DNA of 64,000 nt from Planococcus rifietoensis (GTDB taxonomy: Bacteria > Bacillota > Bacilli > Bacillales_A > Planococcaceae), in NCBI RefSeq assembly GCF_001465795.2, contig NZ_CP013659.2, forward strand, positions 2,994,501 to 3,058,500, given 5' to 3'. This document shows, in pieces, positions 1 through 7,785 of the stretch. Numbering within the stretch: position 1 is the first letter of the stretch; every line of letters begins with the position of its first letter. The translations under genes and the position numbers were made by a program. Under the pieces are notes generated by a model that was given only the letters and a program-made list of their open reading frames with translations, was not told the origin of the DNA and did no database searches.

Positions 1-635
1 CGGTAAGCCTTGGCGTAAGGGCGTGAACTGACAGCGCTATGCAAGTCCTGTTCAGTAAAATGAAGCGCCACGCCGTCATCCGCGGCTAGCCCTGGCTTGA
101 TCTGCCCTTGCTCAAGCAGCCGTTGAAACGTCGGACGCCGGTGTGTTTCCCCGTCGTAATGGGGGCAATTGCTGCCGGTCAAAAACCCTAAGCAGTCCAA
201 TGGATGAAGCTCATCGCCATAAGAATCGGTGACGCCTTGTTCGAACCAGCAAATCGATCCCGCACTGATGCCTGCCAGGATAATTCCTTGATTCCAAGCT
301 TTTTCAATGATCCGGTCCAAGCCCCATTCCCGCCACAACGCAAGCAAGTTTTTCGTATTACCCCCGCCGACATACAAAATGTCCTGTGACAAGACGAACT
401 CTTCCAGATCTTGTGCGGGCGGCTTGAATAATGACAGATGCGTCGGCTCGCAGCTTTGTTGTTCGAAGAAGTCGTAGAAGCGCGCGATATAGCTGTCTGC
501 GTCTCCGCTTGCCGTCGGGATAAAGCAAATTTTCGGCGTTTCTTTCGGTGATTGTTCCAATATGTATAAATCGAGTAGCGGGTTCTCCGGCTCCATCGAG
601 AAGCCGCCTCCGCCTAGTGCGATAATCTGTTTCAT
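1..635 (-). CDS. Peptidase E-like (S51) peptidase, 3' end cut by window edge
   Basis: Cytoplasmic serine peptidase of the S51 (dipeptidase E) family, which in known members cleaves Asp-X dipeptides. The protein starts MKQIIALGGGGFSME and has the GISAGS nucleophile turn near residue 120, with a later CPHYD stretch typical of the family. The ATG at 635 follows a strong GGAGG ribosome binding site. The reading frame is still open at base 1, so the C-terminus lies outside the window; about 211 residues are visible. It is the last visible gene of a leftward group with the Nudix and zinc-ribbon genes. Family assignment is firm; substrate is not known. Confidence 0.85.
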   Translation of the reverse strand, partial: MKQIIALGGGGFSMEPENPLLDLYILEQSPKETPKICFIPTASGDADSYIARFYDFFEQQSCEPTHLSLFKPPAQDLEEFVLSQDILYVGGGNTKNLLALWREWGLDRIIEKAWNQGIILAGISAGSICWFEQGVTDSYGDELHPLDCLGFLTGSNCPHYDGETHRRPTFQRLLEQGQIKPGLAADDGVALHFTEQDLHSAVSSRPYAKAY

Positions 636-661
636 TGGGTTTCCTCCTGCCTCTGCACTTT

Positions 662-1075
662 TTATGTATCGAGTTGTTCATTCGCAGCCAATTGCTGCAA
701 TTTCGCCGCGACCTCCCGCGGTTTTATATTCAGCTTATGTGCCTCTCTCAGCTGGACCCATACCGGCTCGTACGTCCCGCGACGTCGATCCAAGTCTGTG
801 TACTCTTCTCCCAATCCCGTGCCGATAGTGCCGCCGGTTCTCTTCGCTATAAAAAAATACTGATTGCCTTCATAGTATATTGTTGCGAAAAGCCCTTCGA
901 TTTCCACTTGCACGCCCAGTTCCTCGAATGCTTCCCTTTTTGCTGCAGCTTCCGGCGTTTCGTGTTGTTGAATGCCGCCGCCTGGAAACACATAATACAC
1001 AGAACCAGCGTGTACGCGTTTGATCAGCGCTACCTTATTCTCTTCGACAAGTACGACCGAGCCTCTATTCCCCAT
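662..1075 (-). CDS. Nudix hydrolase
   Basis: Small (137 aa) Nudix-fold hydrolase acting on a nucleoside diphosphate linked to another moiety. The Nudix box is visible around residues 32-54: GGGIQQHE, then REAFEELG, which fits GX5EX7REUXEEXGU. The ATG at 1075 overlaps the end of the upstream zinc-ribbon gene by 11 bp, so translation is probably coupled. It starts with a beta-strand rich segment (GSVVLVEENKVALIKR) usual for the family. The substrate cannot be told from sequence; nucleotide-pool cleaning is one option. Confidence 0.85.
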   Translation of the reverse strand: MGNRGSVVLVEENKVALIKRVHAGSVYYVFPGGGIQQHETPEAAAKREAFEELGVQVEIEGLFATIYYEGNQYFFIAKRTGGTIGTGLGEEYTDLDRRRGTYEPVWVQLREAHKLNIKPREVAAKLQQLAANEQLDT

Positions 1076-1310
1076 AGAGCTCTTTATCTTTTTGATTGCT
1101 CAAGCGGATATAATACGGAAACAGCACGATGAGCAACAGCCCGATCGTTCCGCTCACATAGCCGAGCGCCATCAAAAATCCGCCATTGTTGAATGATATG
1201 TACTGCCTCGCGCCGCACGATGGACAGTTCTTGCCATCTTTTGCTACGCCCAGTTTCCAGACGTCTTTCGCCTTCCATTTTACTCCGCAATTTGTGCAAT
1301 GTGCCATCAT
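1065..1310 (-). CDS. Small zinc-ribbon membrane protein
   Basis: An 81-residue protein with an N-terminal zinc ribbon (HCTNCG near residues 4-9 and CPSCGA near 29-34) followed by one hydrophobic helix (about residues 48-68, MALGYVSGTIGLLLIVLF) and a short charged tail. This resembles the CXXCXX-CXXC class of small putative zinc-finger membrane proteins in Bacilli, whose function is not known. Start is the first of two adjacent ATG codons at 1310, preceded by AAGGAGTGGTGA. It overlaps the Nudix gene by 11 bp. Confidence 0.7.
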   Translation of the reverse strand: MMAHCTNCGVKWKAKDVWKLGVAKDGKNCPSCGARQYISFNNGGFLMALGYVSGTIGLLLIVLFPYYIRLSNQKDKELYGE

Positions 1311-1424
1311 TCACCACTCCTTGCTGCTAATTACGCTTTTAGTCGAATAAAGTTTCATATGATCGAAGAAAGTTAACCAAGCACCAACTCTTTACAAATC
1401 CAGCGTCATTCCATTACACTTTAC

Positions 1425-1448
1425 CTATTCAATAAAACACTTGAATAG
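1425..1448. promoter_or_regulatory. Inverted repeat, likely operator of the ArsR-type regulator
   Basis: CTATTCAA and TTGAATAG form perfect 8-bp arms around an 8-bp spacer, ending just before the ribosome binding site (AAGGAG at 1451). Position and symmetry fit a self-repression site for the ArsR-family dimer encoded immediately downstream. The match is seen directly; the binding is inference. Confidence 0.6.
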
Positions 1449-1464
1449 ATAAGGAGTGATTCGG

Positions 1465-2139
1465 ATGGAAGCACGGGAATTCAAAAATTTCGCCTATGGG
1501 CATTTCACGAAAATCAGCAAAGCTTTATCGAGCCCAAGGCGTTTCGAGTTGCTCGATTATTTGGCGCAGGGGCCGAAAACGGTGGAACGCCTGGCGAAAG
1601 AGACGCATATGTCGGTGGCGAATACTTCACAGCATCTGCAAGCGTTGCGTGAAGCCCGGCTCGTCACTTCTTCGAAAGTGAAAAACCATCATTATTATGA
1701 ACTTGCCGATAATGAAGTCGCCCAATTATTGCAGTTGACGAAACGGCTCGCTGAACGGCAATTCCCCGATATGGGCGAGGTCCGGACGACGGAAACGACA
1801 GCGGGTGGTGCGGTTCCGGTCATGTCCTCGGCTGAGGCATTGGAGGAAGTGGCTAGCGGACGCGCGGTATTGATCGACGTGCGGGCTGAAGATGAGTACG
1901 CCAGCCGCCACTTGACGGATGCCGTGTCGATTCCGCTAGCGCAACTCGAAGAGAAACTGGAACACTTGCCGGTTGGCAAAAAAGTCATTGCCTATTGCCG
2001 GGGCGCTTATTGCCTGTATGCGAGTGATGCTGTACGTTTTCTCCGTGAACGCGGGTTTGAAGCGTACCGTTTGGACGAAGGACCGGCGGATTCAGCCATT
2101 TCCCAGGAAATCGATACGGACGGTGGCGAGATTCGATGA
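1465..2139 (+). CDS. ArsR-family regulator fused to a rhodanese domain
   Basis: A 224-residue fusion. Residues about 1-95 form a winged helix of the ArsR type (LLDYLAQGPKTVERLA, then the recognition segment MSVANTSQHLQALREARLV). Residues about 115-215 form a rhodanese domain with the DVRAEDEY entry motif and the active-site loop YCRGAYC. The only two cysteines of the protein are in that loop, so sulfur transfer or persulfide sensing by the rhodanese part is plausible. The ATG at 1465 is chosen over an upstream GTG because AAGGAG lies 8 bp before it. It overlaps the MFS gene by ATGA, so the two form one operon behind the inverted repeat at 1425-1448. Confidence 0.88.
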   Translation: MEAREFKNFAYGHFTKISKALSSPRRFELLDYLAQGPKTVERLAKETHMSVANTSQHLQALREARLVTSSKVKNHHYYELADNEVAQLLQLTKRLAERQFPDMGEVRTTETTAGGAVPVMSSAEALEEVASGRAVLIDVRAEDEYASRHLTDAVSIPLAQLEEKLEHLPVGKKVIAYCRGAYCLYASDAVRFLRERGFEAYRLDEGPADSAISQEIDTDGGEIR

Positions 2140-3362
2140 GAAACATCCAATTCGGTATTAAAGAAAATATCGTCCAGTTTCTCCTGCTCGTGCTGACGAA
2201 CTTTTTCGTCGGTTCGATGGTCGGGCTCGAACGAACTGTCCTGCCGATTATCGGCGAAGAAGAATTCGGGCTCGCTTCAGCGAGTGCTGCGCTGTCGTTC
2301 ATTATCAGCTTCGGGTTCTCGAAAGCGATCGTCAATTATTTTGCCGGCGCCATCGCCGACCGGCTGGGCCGCAAAAAAGTGCTGATCGTCGGCTGGAGTG
2401 CAGGGCTTTTTGTGCCGCTGCTCGTCATTTTCGCCGACGCCTGGTGGATGATCGTCGTCGCCAATATTTTCCTCGGCATTAACCAAGGCCTCGCCTGGTC
2501 GATGACGGTCAATATGAAGATTGACCTTGCAAAACCGACAGAGCGAGGGCTCGCGGTCGGGCTCAATGAATTTGCGGGCTATACCGGTGTTGCCGTCATG
2601 GCCGCGTTGTCCGGTTACGTTGCCTCGACTTTCTCAAACCGCCCCGAACCGTTCTATATTGGATTGGCAGTTGTAGCGATCGGCCTTCTGCTATCGTTTC
2701 TCGTCCGGGATACCGGCGAACACTTGAAGCGTCAGGCCAAGTCGGCATCACAAGAGGCGGCCCTTTCCGCAGGTGAAGTGTTCAAGCGCACAGCGTTCAA
2801 AAACCCAACACTGTCAACCGCTACCTTCGCCGGGCTTTCCACGAATTTGAAAGATGGCATGGCGTGGGGCTTGTTTCCGCTATTTTTCGCCGGTGTCGGA
2901 TTGAGCGTTCCGGAAATCGGCTTGCTCGTCGCTTTGTATCCGGCCGCCTGGGGATTTTTCCAGTTATTCACCGGATTCTTGAGCGACCGCTGGGGCCGGA
3001 AATGGCTGATCGCCGGCGGCATGTGGCTGCAGGCTGCCTCGCTATGGCTTTTGCTGATGGTTGATCAATACAGCCTATGGATCGTGGCATCCATTCTTCT
3101 CGGCCTTGGGACCGCAATGGTCTATCCGACCTTGCAAGCAGCGATCAGCGATGTGGCCGCCCCCTCTTGGCGTGCTTCTTCGATGGGTGTCTACCGTTCA
3201 TTCCGCGACAGCGGCTATGCATTCGGCGCATTATTCGCCGGCATCTTGACCGACGTCATCAATGTCGAATGGGCGATTGGCTTGGTTGCCTTTCTGCCGA
3301 TGATTGCCGGTGTAATGGCTGCGCTGCGCATGAAAGAAACGCTTCCGGAGAAAGCAAGCTAG
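2136..3362 (+). CDS. MFS transporter
   Basis: A 408-residue major facilitator with about 12 hydrophobic helices. The loop motif between helices 2 and 3 is GAIADRLGRKKVL, and its repeat in the second half is GFLSDRWGRKWL. The ATG overlaps the stop of the ArsR-rhodanese gene by 4 bp. Its job is probably export of the compound sensed by that regulator; by analogy with ArsR-rhodanese partners this could be a thiol, sulfite or metalloid species, but the sequence does not decide. A strong hairpin terminator follows at 3401. Confidence 0.85.
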   Translation: MRNIQFGIKENIVQFLLLVLTNFFVGSMVGLERTVLPIIGEEEFGLASASAALSFIISFGFSKAIVNYFAGAIADRLGRKKVLIVGWSAGLFVPLLVIFADAWWMIVVANIFLGINQGLAWSMTVNMKIDLAKPTERGLAVGLNEFAGYTGVAVMAALSGYVASTFSNRPEPFYIGLAVVAIGLLLSFLVRDTGEHLKRQAKSASQEAALSAGEVFKRTAFKNPTLSTATFAGLSTNLKDGMAWGLFPLFFAGVGLSVPEIGLLVALYPAAWGFFQLFTGFLSDRWGRKWLIAGGMWLQAASLWLLLMVDQYSLWIVASILLGLGTAMVYPTLQAAISDVAAPSWRASSMGVYRSFRDSGYAFGALFAGILTDVINVEWAIGLVAFLPMIAGVMAALRMKETLPEKAS

Positions 3363-3400
3363 TTGAAGAAATCGCTGCACCAAATATCGCAACAATAAAA

Positions 3401-3430
3401 AAGCCGCCAGAGAGTTTTCTCTGGCGGCTT
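3401..3430. terminator. Bidirectional intrinsic terminator
   Basis: Perfect 13-bp arms (AAGCCGCCAGAGA / TCTCTGGCGGCTT) with a 4-nt loop, with A-rich sequence before and T after. It sits between the convergent MFS gene and the zinc operon and can serve both. Confidence 0.85.
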
Positions 3431-3449
3431 TGGCGTATTCAGATAAAGT

Positions 3450-3803
3450 TCATTCGCTGATGAACAGGAAAAGCTGCTTGTCTTCCTGTCCTGCTTCACC
3501 GGCGAAGCGGTCTGTATAGTCGAGCCATTTCGCTCGTTCTCGGCGGGCTTCGATTTTATCGCCGAGCTCCGCTTCGATTTGTTGCATCATGGTGGCGATT
3601 TCCTTGAGCGAGCGGTTGAAGCAGTAAGCTGCCTGCTCGAACGGCGAATGAAGCACCAGCAAACGGCGAAACTCCTCTACGGTATCCGCTTGTTCAGCCA
3701 GCGCATCTTCCAGTTCTATGATAAAGCGGTATAATTGCCGCTGCTCCTCACCCAGTTTCGCCACTTCGCTTTTCAGCAAATAGGCAATCATGCCGTCGTT
3801 CAT
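3450..3803 (-). CDS. Hypothetical protein at the end of the zinc operon
   Basis: Not recognised. 117 residues, mostly helical and charged (for example EEQRQLYRFIIELEDALAE, EIATMMQQIEAEL), with no membrane segment or signal peptide. The ATG at 3803 has GAGGAG 9 bp upstream and is preferred over a GTG at 3812. It follows the S14 gene by 24 bp on the same strand with no terminator between, so it is probably co-transcribed with the Zur-controlled genes. Confidence 0.6.
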   Translation of the reverse strand: MNDGMIAYLLKSEVAKLGEEQRQLYRFIIELEDALAEQADTVEEFRRLLVLHSPFEQAAYCFNRSLKEIATMMQQIEAELGDKIEARRERAKWLDYTDRFAGEAGQEDKQLFLFISE

Positions 3804-3827
3804 TGCCCCCACTCCTCTTTCACTATC

Positions 3828-4097
3828 TTACCAACTTGATTTTTTGACGCCGGGGATCTGCCCTTTATGTGCAAGGTCGCGGAATGCGATGCGGGACATG
3901 CCAAATTTGCGCATGAAGCCGCGCGGGCGTCCAGTCACTTCGCAACGGTTCTTCAAACGGGTCGGCGACGAATCTTTCGGCAATTTCGCCAATGCTTCGT
4001 GATCGCCTTGCGCTTTCAGTTCTTTGCGAAGTTCCGCATAGCGCGCCACCATGTCACGTTGTTTTTTATCGCGTGCTACTTTTGATTTCTTGGCCAT
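3828..4097 (-). CDS. rpsN: Ribosomal protein S14, zinc-free paralogue
   Basis: 30S subunit protein, 89 residues, with the conserved C-terminal [19 protein letters not shown]. It is the long C-minus form: it has a single cysteine and lacks the two CXXC pairs of the zinc-binding 61-residue S14. In Bacillus the equivalent (YhzA) replaces zinc S14 during zinc starvation. Here it lies 39 bp after the zinc-poor L33 gene and downstream of the ZagA-type GTPase, all behind one Zur box, which fits the same role. Confidence 0.95.
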   Translation of the reverse strand: MAKKSKVARDKKQRDMVARYAELRKELKAQGDHEALAKLPKDSSPTRLKNRCEVTGRPRGFMRKFGMSRIAFRDLAHKGQIPGVKKSSW

Positions 4098-4136
4098 CGA
4101 TAGGCTCCTCTCTATTATGCAATAATTTTTGCTAGA

Positions 4137-4286
4137 TTACTTGGTTTCGCGGTGCAAAGTCACTTTTTTCAAGCGCGGGCAATATTTTTTCAATTCGATG
4201 CGCTCCGGGTTGTTGCGCTTATTTTTGGTCGTCGAGTAATTGCGGTCGCCCGTTTCTGTGCAGGCCAGTGTAATGTTCACTCTCAT
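4137..4286 (-). CDS. rpmG: Ribosomal protein L33, cysteine-poor form
   Basis: 50S subunit protein of 49 residues, starting [17 protein letters not shown] and ending LHRETK. The zinc-ribbon form has cysteines at positions 9, 12, 36 and 39; here 9 and 36 remain but 12 is Thr and 39 is Leu, so zinc binding is probably lost. The ATG at 4286 follows AAGGAGGAACTAGC. It lies 15 bp downstream of the GTPase gene and 39 bp upstream of S14. This gene is short and easily missed. Confidence 0.93.
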   Translation of the reverse strand: MRVNITLACTETGDRNYSTTKNKRNNPERIELKKYCPRLKKVTLHRETK

Positions 4287-4301
4287 GCTAGTTCCTCCTT
4301 T

Positions 4302-5420
4302 TTAATGAGTCATGGCTGTTTGCGGCAGCGGATCAGTGAACCCACTCCAGTCTTCCGCCATTTCTTGTTGTGTCAGCAAGCAGTTATCCAATGATTGAAT
4401 GATATCTTGTTGATCCATTTTGATGCCGATCAGCACCAACTCGGTCATTTTCACACCGTATGCCTCGTCCCACGCGCCTGCTGTCTCAAGGCTCGCAGAA
4501 GGACCTGCCTGGGACAATAAAGTCGCAAACGAGTCGCGTGTGGCGATACGCAAAAACCCTTTGGCGCGGACAATTTCCACCGGCCAGTCCATGATCCAGT
4601 CAAACAAGCGCTCCGGATGGAACGGGGTTTCGCTGCGGTAAACGAAGGAAGCGATGCCGTATTCTTCGGTTTCCGGCACGTGTTCTTCGTTGAGTTCTTT
4701 GATCCAACCGGCGCCTTGGCTCGCTTTGTCCAAATCAAACCGGCCTGTGTTGAGCACTTCGCCGAGTGGCACTTGCGAGCGCTCGGTGCGCAGAATATTC
4801 GCAGACGGATTTAAGGCCCGCAGAACGCCATGCAGCTCGTCCGCTTTGTCGTCTGTGAGTTGGTCGGTTTTGTTCAACAGGATCACATCCGCAAACTCGA
4901 TCTGGTCGATAAGCAAATCGGAAATTTCCCGTTCATCGGATTCCGTCGCCCCTTCTTTTCGGTCGAGCAAAGTTTCGCCGGAAGCGAAATCGCGCCAGAA
5001 GCCGTGGCCGTCGACGACTGTCACCATCGTGTCGAGCCGGCACATGGCGGACAGGTCCACCCCGAGCACGTCGTCCATATAGCTGAAGGTCTGTGCGACT
5101 GGAACCGGCTCGCTAATGCCGGACGATTCGATGACAATATAATCGACATCGCCCTCACTCGCCAACTTCTCGACTTCCACGATCAAGTCTTCGCGCAATG
5201 TGCAGCAAATACAGCCATTTTGCATTTCGACCAGTTTTTCTTCTGTGCGGGAAAAGCCGCCGTTTTGGACAAGTGCGCTGTCGATATTCACTTCGCTCAT
5301 GTCGTTGACGATGACTGCGACTTTCAAGCCTTCGCGGTTCGTTAAGATATGATTCAATAGCGTCGTCTTGCCCGCGCCCAGGTATCCGCTCAATACAGTA
5401 ATGGGGATGCGCTTGTCCAT
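4302..5420 (-). CDS. zagA: CobW/COG0523 GTPase, zinc metallochaperone (ZagA/YciC type)
   Basis: A 372-residue G3E GTPase thought to deliver zinc to client proteins under zinc limitation. Seen: Walker [10 protein letters not shown] near residue 10, the metal-binding GCICCT motif near residue 65, ESSGISEP, and NKTDQL as the guanine-specificity motif. A C-terminal CobW domain follows. The ATG at 5420 has AAGGGAG upstream; an earlier in-frame TTG lacks one. The Zur box at 5452-5472 and co-transcription with zinc-free L33 and S14 make the zinc role much more likely than cobalamin synthesis. Confidence 0.92.
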   Translation of the reverse strand: MDKRIPITVLSGYLGAGKTTLLNHILTNREGLKVAVIVNDMSEVNIDSALVQNGGFSRTEEKLVEMQNGCICCTLREDLIVEVEKLASEGDVDYIVIESSGISEPVPVAQTFSYMDDVLGVDLSAMCRLDTMVTVVDGHGFWRDFASGETLLDRKEGATESDEREISDLLIDQIEFADVILLNKTDQLTDDKADELHGVLRALNPSANILRTERSQVPLGEVLNTGRFDLDKASQGAGWIKELNEEHVPETEEYGIASFVYRSETPFHPERLFDWIMDWPVEIVRAKGFLRIATRDSFATLLSQAGPSASLETAGAWDEAYGVKMTELVLIGIKMDQQDIIQSLDNCLLTQQEMAEDWSGFTDPLPQTAMTH

Positions 5421-5451
5421 ATGATCTAACTCCCTTATTGTTTCAATCAAT

Positions 5452-5472
5452 AAATCGTAATTATTACGTTTT
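5452..5472. promoter_or_regulatory. Zur box
   Basis: A 21-bp near-perfect palindrome, AAATCGTAAT-T-ATTACGTTTT, 32 bp upstream of the zagA start. It matches the Bacillus Zur consensus (AAATCGTAATNATTACGATTT) at all but one or two positions. Repression by Zur with zinc is expected for the whole leftward operon. Confidence 0.9.
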
Positions 5473-5524
5473 ATATATTAAAGCGCTTTGATCATTTGTG
5501 CAAGTATTTTTTCAGCAGAATAAA

Positions 5525-5549
5525 AAGCCCTGCCATATTGGCAAGGCTT
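5525..5549 (-). terminator. Intrinsic terminator of the Y-family polymerase gene
   Basis: Arms AAGCCCTGCCA / TGGCAAGGCTT with one mismatch and a 3-nt loop; read leftward the hairpin is followed by a run of T. Confidence 0.75.
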
Positions 5550-5566
5550 GCTTTATATCAAACACT

Positions 5567-6823
5567 TCATTTTTTATGCCCGCCGATCAGCTTCGTGCGG
5601 TCAATCGCCGTGCCGGCGTCTGTACCGGAAACGCCACGGTAAATCGCGGTCGGCCCGTGCTTGCGCTTGATCGCATCCATCGCTGCGCCAAGGCGCCGCC
5701 TTTGCCATTTATCCGCTTCGAACAAGCTCAGCTGCATCGAAGTTTCGTCTTCCAGATTGGTGATGGACAGCGAGATTTGACGGACGGGCTGGCCGGTGTA
5801 GAATTCCCGGAACAGTTCTTTGCACACAGCGTAGATTTTCAAGGTGTCGTTGGTTGCTTCGTCGATCGAACGCGAGCGTGAGAAGCCTCCGCCGAATGAA
5901 GTTTTGCTGTAGCTCATGCCGAGATGGATCGTGCGCCCTGCCATGCGCACTTCCCGTGTGCGCATCGCGACATCTTCACACATTTCCAGCACAATCGTCA
6001 GGATGTCTTCACGCGTTTCATAATCGCGGTAAAGAATTTGGCCTTTCCCGAAACTTTTCTGGCCTTCGATGAGCAGCGATCCAAGTTCCGAGTAATCGAT
6101 GCCGCGCGCGTGCTGGTGCAGTTGATGACCCATGATGCCGAAGCGGTCCTCTAGCCGTTTGACGTCCGCCCGCGCCAAGTCGCCGACTGTGAATATTCCC
6201 ATATTATTGAGGTTGCGTTCCATTCGGCTGCCAATGCCCCACATTTTGCTGAGCGGGGAAACCGGCCATAATTTTCTCGGCACGTCTTTCATCGTCCAAT
6301 GCGCGAGCCCTTTTTTCTTGCCTTCGAGATCGAGTGCCAGCTTGGCCAGCAGCATATTCGGCCCGATGCCGACTGCAGATGGCAAGCCGAACTGGCGCAT
6401 GATCGAATCCTGCATGTCGATGGCTGCTTTTTCCGGAGTTCCATACACATGAATGATGCCCGTCAAATCGATGAAACTCTCATCCACACTGTAGACATGG
6501 ATGTCTTCTTTTGGCACGTACTGGGCGAACAGGTCGGTAATGGCCATCGAAATCTCCAAGTAAAACTGCATCCTCGGCTCAATGAGCAGGATATCCGGGT
6601 GATCCGGAATTTCAAATAGCCGTGTGCCGGTTTTGACACCGAAGCGTTTTTTCATTTCCGGCGAGGCTGCGAGCACGACGCTGCCTTTTCGCTCCTGGTT
6701 TCCGACGATGGCGATGCACGCTTCCATCGGATCAAGGCCGCGCTCGACTGCTGAACAGCTGGCGTAAAAACTGCGCATGTCGATACAGGCGATATAGCGG
6801 GGCTTTCCTGTTTGTTTTCCCAT
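5567..6823 (-). CDS. Y-family DNA polymerase (UvrX/YqjW type)
   Basis: Error-prone translesion polymerase of the ImpB/MucB/SamB group, 418 residues, close to the length of Bacillus UvrX and YqjW. Metal-binding motifs are visible: IDMRSFYASCSAVERG at the N-terminus and YSVDESFID near residue 120. The thumb region has VGIGPNMLLAK and a helix-hairpin-helix-like MWGIGSRMERNL. The start at 6823 has AGGAGTGGCGTC upstream. A LexA box lies 18 bp before the start, so expression on DNA damage is expected. It is a single-gene unit. Confidence 0.9.
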   Translation of the reverse strand: MGKQTGKPRYIACIDMRSFYASCSAVERGLDPMEACIAIVGNQERKGSVVLAASPEMKKRFGVKTGTRLFEIPDHPDILLIEPRMQFYLEISMAITDLFAQYVPKEDIHVYSVDESFIDLTGIIHVYGTPEKAAIDMQDSIMRQFGLPSAVGIGPNMLLAKLALDLEGKKKGLAHWTMKDVPRKLWPVSPLSKMWGIGSRMERNLNNMGIFTVGDLARADVKRLEDRFGIMGHQLHQHARGIDYSELGSLLIEGQKSFGKGQILYRDYETREDILTIVLEMCEDVAMRTREVRMAGRTIHLGMSYSKTSFGGGFSRSRSIDEATNDTLKIYAVCKELFREFYTGQPVRQISLSITNLEDETSMQLSLFEADKWQRRRLGAAMDAIKRKHGPTAIYRGVSGTDAGTAIDRTKLIGGHKK

Positions 6824-6840
6824 GACGCCACTCCTATATA

Positions 6841-6852
6841 GAACGTTTGTTC
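6841..6852. promoter_or_regulatory. LexA (SOS) box
   Basis: GAACGTTTGTTC fits the Bacillus LexA consensus GAAC-N4-GTTC exactly and lies 18 bp upstream of the Y-family polymerase start. It should repress the gene until DNA damage. Confidence 0.85.
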
Positions 6853-6994
6853 TTATTTTAATGGAAAAGTTAGAAAGCGGCAAGAGGCAAAAGAAAGGAA
6901 TTCCCAAAAAGACAGAATGTTTTGAACTAATTTGGGATAATCAGTAAACTTAAAGAGCAAAGATGGAAAGATCAATTCAAGGGGGAATGAAATA

Positions 6995-7744
6995 ATGGCA
7001 AGATTGGAAGGAAAAGTGGCCGTCATTACCGGAGGCGCTGGCGCTATCGGCAAAGTGACGGCGAAACGTTTTTTGGCGGAAGGGGCAAAAGTCGTACTCG
7101 TCGATATTTCCGAAAAAACGCTCCAAGAAACGAAGCAAGAATTAAGGGGCGGCGTGGAAATTGTCCAAGCCGATGTTTCCAAAGAAACAGACGTCAAAAA
7201 CTATGTCAACAAAGCGGTCGAAGCGTTCGGCAAGATCGACGTGTTCTTCAACAATGCAGGAATCGAAGGGCGTGTCGCTCCGCTCACCGAGCAGACGGTG
7301 GAAGATTTCGATCAAGTCATCGCCATCAATGTGCGCGGCGTCTTTCTCGGCATGAAGCACGTGCTGCCGATTATGTACAAGCAAGGCTCCGGGAGTGTCA
7401 TTAATATGTCGTCGGTGTCGGGCCTTAGCGGTTCACCGAACGTCAGCCCATATATCACATCGAAGCACGCGGTCGTCGGTTTGACGAAAGCCGCAGCTTA
7501 CGAAAGTGCGCGCCATCAAGTCCGCGTCAATTCGGTCCACCCGTCGCCGGTCAATTCACGCATGATGCGCTCGCTCGAAGAAGGACTCGGTACAACCGAA
7601 AAAACTTTGTCGAAAACGATTCCGCTCGGCCGCTACGCCGAATCCGAGGATATCTCCAATCTAGTGCTGTTTCTCGCTTCCGATGAAAGTACGTTCATCT
7701 CAGGCGCCCAGTACCGCGTGGATGGCGGCATGGCCGCATTATAG
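6995..7744 (+). CDS. Short-chain dehydrogenase/reductase (SDR)
   Basis: Cytoplasmic NAD(P)-dependent oxidoreductase of 249 residues. Rossmann motif TGGAGAIG near residue 12, NNAG at about 86, catalytic Ser and Tyr-X3-Lys (YITSK near residue 153), and the C-terminal GAQYRVDGGMAAL seen in classical SDRs. An acidic residue after beta-strand 2 (VLVDIS) suggests NAD rather than NADP. The start follows AAGGGGGAATGAAATA. It is a single gene with its own terminator; substrate unknown. Confidence 0.88.
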   Translation: MARLEGKVAVITGGAGAIGKVTAKRFLAEGAKVVLVDISEKTLQETKQELRGGVEIVQADVSKETDVKNYVNKAVEAFGKIDVFFNNAGIEGRVAPLTEQTVEDFDQVIAINVRGVFLGMKHVLPIMYKQGSGSVINMSSVSGLSGSPNVSPYITSKHAVVGLTKAAAYESARHQVRVNSVHPSPVNSRMMRSLEEGLGTTEKTLSKTIPLGRYAESEDISNLVLFLASDESTFISGAQYRVDGGMAAL

Positions 7745-7748
7745 AAAA

Positions 7749-7782
7749 AGGCGGACACCCACCATTCGGGATGTCCGTCTTT
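7749..7782. terminator. Intrinsic terminator between convergent SDR and FAH genes
   Basis: GGCGGACACCC and GGGATGTCCGTC pair with a few wobbles around a 7-nt loop, then a T run. Confidence 0.7.
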
Positions 7783-7785
7783 TAT

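Noticed and set aside
4302-5420. Cobalamin biosynthesis CobW
   Set aside because: No cob genes near; the Zur box and zinc-free ribosomal proteins indicate zinc handling.
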